Origin: Candidatus Hydrogenedentota bacterium
Lineage (GTDB): Bacteria > Hydrogenedentota > Hydrogenedentia > Hydrogenedentales > CAITNO01
Assembly (NCBI GenBank): GCA_903822375.1
Contig: CAIJOU010000023.1
Span: 1-7,081 of the forward strand
Length of the DNA stretch: 7,081 nt
Direction of reading: 5' to 3'
The first letter of the stretch is position 1; every line of letters begins with the position of its first letter. Positions 5,901-7,081 of this stretch are shown piece by piece. The notes below the pieces were generated by a model. That model made no database searches, was not told where the DNA came from, and was given only the letters and a program-made list of their open reading frames with translations. A program made the position numbers and the translations under genes.

Positions 5901-7081
5901 GAGTCCGGTCTGTTCCGCCTTTTCCCAAATCAGCGCGCCGGTGCGGCCATCGACACCCGCGCTGCGCACCAGCGGCGTGCCCGCCCACACGTAGAGGTCG
6001 GGGGTCTCGCGGCCCAGGAAGTGTGCGGTGCGCATATAGGCCCTGCGCGGCGCGGGCAGGCCCGTGCGGGTCGGCGCCGGAAAACGGGACTCCCACAGTA
6101 CTGCATCGTTGTCCGCCGGGGTGACCGCCCGCACCAGCGGTGTCGTGTCGGGCGATACCGTAAGCGTCACCACTTCGATTTTGCCGTCACCATTGAGGTC
6201 GGCAAGAACCGGTTCGCAGGAGGAAAGATATTCGCGGAACGGTTCGAACGTGCTGTCCTTCAGCTTGAAGGTCCGCAGCTTGGGATCTTGAAACAGGGCC
6301 AGTTCATTGATGCCGTCGCCGTCGAGGTCGGCGGCAAAGAACGGGGGAGGGGGCGGCCCGGCCAGCGCGGGCACGGCGGAAAAGTCGATACTCTTGGCGG
6401 GCTTGGGCGGAACGGTCCAGGGCTCCAAGGCTATCTTGTCGGTGCCGTCCATCTTCAACGCCAACCGTGCCCCGTCTTTCTCCACCTGGGGCGGCTGGAC
6501 CGGCAGGCGCCTCTGGTTCTTGGCTTCCACGGCCTTTGCGGCGGCATCGCGCCAAAGCTCGACCGGCTTGCCGTCCTGGAACGTGTACAGGCAGGCGCCG
6601 TCCAGTTGGGTGCGGGTCGGGTCGGCGGAGAGGTTGCACAGAACGCTCATGGGGCCGTCATCACCCAGACGGTCGCAGCTCACGGCAATGATACCGGGAA
6701 TGCGGTACTTCAGCGCGCCTGTGACCGCGTCGTAGATGCGGGTCAGCCAGGCGTTTTCATTCTCCGAGTTGTACATGGAGAGCACGATTTCCAGTTTGCC
6801 GTCGCCGTCCACGTCCACATCGGGCGGGTCGGCCCAGGTGGTGGCCACCTTGCCGGTGGTTACGCTTTCCCCCCAGCCATAGCCCCAGGCCTTTTCATAC
6901 TTGCCGACATGGTTCAGCAGCACCTCGTGGTGCTGCGCGAAGTTGGCAATGCACAGGAAGTCTTCAAGCCCGTCCTTATTCAGGTCCACGAACTTGATAA
7001 GCCCGTAGCTGCGCATGTTAGCGGGGGAGACGTCCCACTTGCAGAATTGCTTGAGTGCGCCCGTGTCCGCGTCGAGGACCC
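2991..7081 (-). CDS. FG-GAP/VCBS beta-propeller fused to a GH42-like glycoside hydrolase, 5' end off window
   Basis: The frame is open from the right edge (21 codons beyond the Met at 7016, reading on in propeller-like sequence) to the TGA at 2991-2993, so at least 1,362 residues belong to it and the Met at 7016 is internal. Numbering from that Met: residues 1-600 are an FG-GAP/VCBS propeller with seven DxDxDG-type calcium loops mixed with PQQ-like strands (VTGALKY, GRTGALIWE, ADGSVRWEL). Residues about 617-1040 are a GH42-like TIM barrel, opening FTLDGKPYCGLSYMTYV and containing WDFSQMDA and APKWWAESHPDD; TEEWYHW holds Glu795/Glu796, the likely acid/base. Residues about 1059-1230 resemble the Rossmann-like trimerisation domain of GH42 relatives (AEILVVVDEDSMHFM, LWLYAPGYF). 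Residues 1240-1341 are a C-terminal beta-sandwich. It probably acts outside the cell on galactosides or related glycosides, but the true family and substrate are not certain. It is the most upstream gene of the operon seen here, and its signal peptide and promoter lie outside the window. Confidence 0.82.
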   Translation of the reverse strand, partial: VLDADTGALKQFCKWDVSPANMRSYGLIKFVDLNKDGLEDFLCIANFAQHHEVLLNHVGKYEKAWGYGWGESVTTGKVATTWADPPDVDVDGDGKLEIVLSMYNSENENAWLTRIYDAVTGALKYRIPGIIAVSCDRLGDDGPMSVLCNLSADPTRTQLDGACLYTFQDGKPVELWRDAAAKAVEAKNQRRLPVQPPQVEKDGARLALKMDGTDKIALEPWTVPPKPAKSIDFSAVPALAGPPPPPFFAADLDGDGINELALFQDPKLRTFKLKDSTFEPFREYLSSCEPVLADLNGDGKIEVVTLTVSPDTTPLVRAVTPADNDAVLWESRFPAPTRTGLPAPRRAYMRTAHFLGRETPDLYVWAGTPLVRSAGVDGRTGALIWEKAEQTGLERYNGASVNLASACDYNGDGKEDLTFTCPDYYCVADGPTGNLLLGPLFPPDIFKQPSQGLYTFPAILDRKSEVPLVSLVDGHYFQATMTLKAEPLWYKLPPPGENRGACEGFLQLPDGTWLMGFGRQNGNFACLNVADGSVRWELPLDAAASDAITCDIDGDGRQEFLFGTSHGDFYAVADDAGKPKLLWKTALGAATGAPIAADFNGDGASEIAVPTVDGHVTLLGPAPKPKGAVAKVEQVNGAPAFTLDGKPYCGLSYMTYVGSGAMGAEGKPLLAQYVKSLASADCDLYTFVTDLGCLYGYSTTIWPEKDKWDFSQMDANAHMILGNAVPDAKLMLQLYIDAPKWWAESHPDDLLVLSNGTKDFGEKLFALPRQDLLPSMASPAWRADMKTAVEKLIEHVDQSDYAARVIGYQVCGQKTEEWYHWSMNCDELGDYSPAMTAAYRAWLREKYKTDDALRAAWDAPAASIATAVIPDKAARYGDRKATFRDPVHEMSVIDFHRFWSDVMVDTIAYFAKAIKDKTHNAKSVGAFYAYTFEFAELAEDAGHLSLQRLLHCPDLDFVMSPSSYHERKLDGGQSLFRMPVLSVNRHGKMLWNDFDAASFKFYEKDQKQFAPWLWQMAVTDTPDKFVYMMRRELGNALENGVNMVYFDLHGGYYEDPTILEGVRKSRELRNAALGRDRGSSAEILVVVDEDSMHFMGFRNPVLRRFLIEQLAELPFVAPFDSVLLSDLAELPMDRYKMVLFANTFRLDDQQRKVITDKVQGNGRQVLWLYAPGYFRGDHAAADVAAISELTGMHVSTADRPAAPTAAKFDIKALASTDAAVPDLPLLDGDQFVVDEADAAILAARADSGKAVAAMKDHGAWTSIYAAVAPLSRVFLRAVAARAGVHLYGDSPLDAVYANRSYLTLVPGPQAGPRTLRLPFKARVCDTFTGEVLCEAGDSFTTDFKASESRIFSLNETVSGVAK
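3002..3006 (-). promoter_or_regulatory. Ribosome binding site of the first esterase gene (AGGAG)
   Basis: Read on the minus strand, AGGAG stands 7 bases before the ATG at 2994 and lies inside the last codons of the upstream glycosidase. With the 4-base ATGA overlap it fixes this start and allows terminating ribosomes to restart on the esterase. Confidence 0.8.
5262..6986 (-). repeat. Seven FG-GAP/VCBS calcium-loop repeats in the propeller half of the large enzyme
   Basis: Copies of a DxDxDG-type loop followed by a short hydrophobic strand start at residues 11 (DLNKDG), 66-68 (DVDVDGDG), 230 (DLDGDG), 273 (DLNGDG), 387 (DYNGDG), 530 (DIDGDG) and 577 (DFNGDG), counted from the Met at 7016. The short spacings of 43, 47 and about 57 residues equal one blade; the longer spacings contain PQQ-like TG-x-L strands that may be blades with a degenerate loop. 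On the plus strand the loops appear as recurring gccgtcgccgt-like stretches, which reflect the protein motif and are not a DNA repeat. Such loops usually bind calcium and the propeller serves binding, but its ligand here is unknown. Confidence 0.8.

Noticed and set aside
5262..6986. Recurring gccgtcgccgt-like stretches as a DNA-level repeat or microsatellite
   Set aside because: They fall exactly on the Asp/Gly codons of the calcium loops and are irregularly spaced; the repeat is at the protein level.
7014..7016. ATG at 7016 as the start of the large enzyme
   Set aside because: The frame stays open to the window edge for 21 more codons, and those encode a propeller-like strand (DADTGALKQF), so this Met is internal.

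Overview
The window is a piece of a bacterial locus for breaking down plant-type polysaccharides. It is GC-rich and gene-dense, with purine-rich Shine-Dalgarno sites, exported-looking enzymes, and long open shadow frames opposite the real genes. The gene content (CE15 esterases, a GH42-like enzyme fused to an FG-GAP propeller, and a GH127/GH146-type C-terminus) fits a saccharolytic Gram-negative lineage such as Hydrogenedentota, Planctomycetota, Verrucomicrobiota, Lentisphaerota or Armatimonadota. This is inference from gene style only: the window contains no rRNA or other marker gene.

Layout. Positions 1-585 (+) hold the last 194 codons of a gene entering from the left; they end in a DUF6805-type domain, the C-terminal module of GH127/GH146-like beta-L-arabinofuranosidases. 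The rest of the window is one minus-strand operon read from right to left. It comprises a very large enzyme (7081 to 2991, N-terminus beyond the right edge) that joins an FG-GAP/VCBS beta-propeller to a GH42-like TIM barrel with trailing domains, then two tandem CE15 glucuronoyl-esterase-like paralogs (2994-1816 and 1761-571). The large gene and the first esterase overlap by 4 bases (ATGA). The two esterases are 54 bases apart. The last esterase converges on the left-hand gene with a 15-base overlap of coding ends.

How the genes may work together. CE15 enzymes cut the ester between 4-O-methyl-glucuronate of xylan and lignin alcohols or related uronate esters, GH42-like enzymes attack galactosides or related glycosides, and DUF6805 enzymes remove beta-L-arabinofuranose. 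The set therefore looks like side-chain and cross-link removal on hemicellulose or pectin outside the cytoplasm. No transporter, SusC/D pair, regulator, RNA gene, mobile element or CRISPR array is visible. There is no gene-free stretch longer than 54 bases.

The points most worth a second look are: the two esterases share an Ala where fungal and many bacterial CE15 enzymes have the catalytic Glu; the propeller-glycosidase fusion is unusual; and the glycosidase's nucleophile position is unclear.
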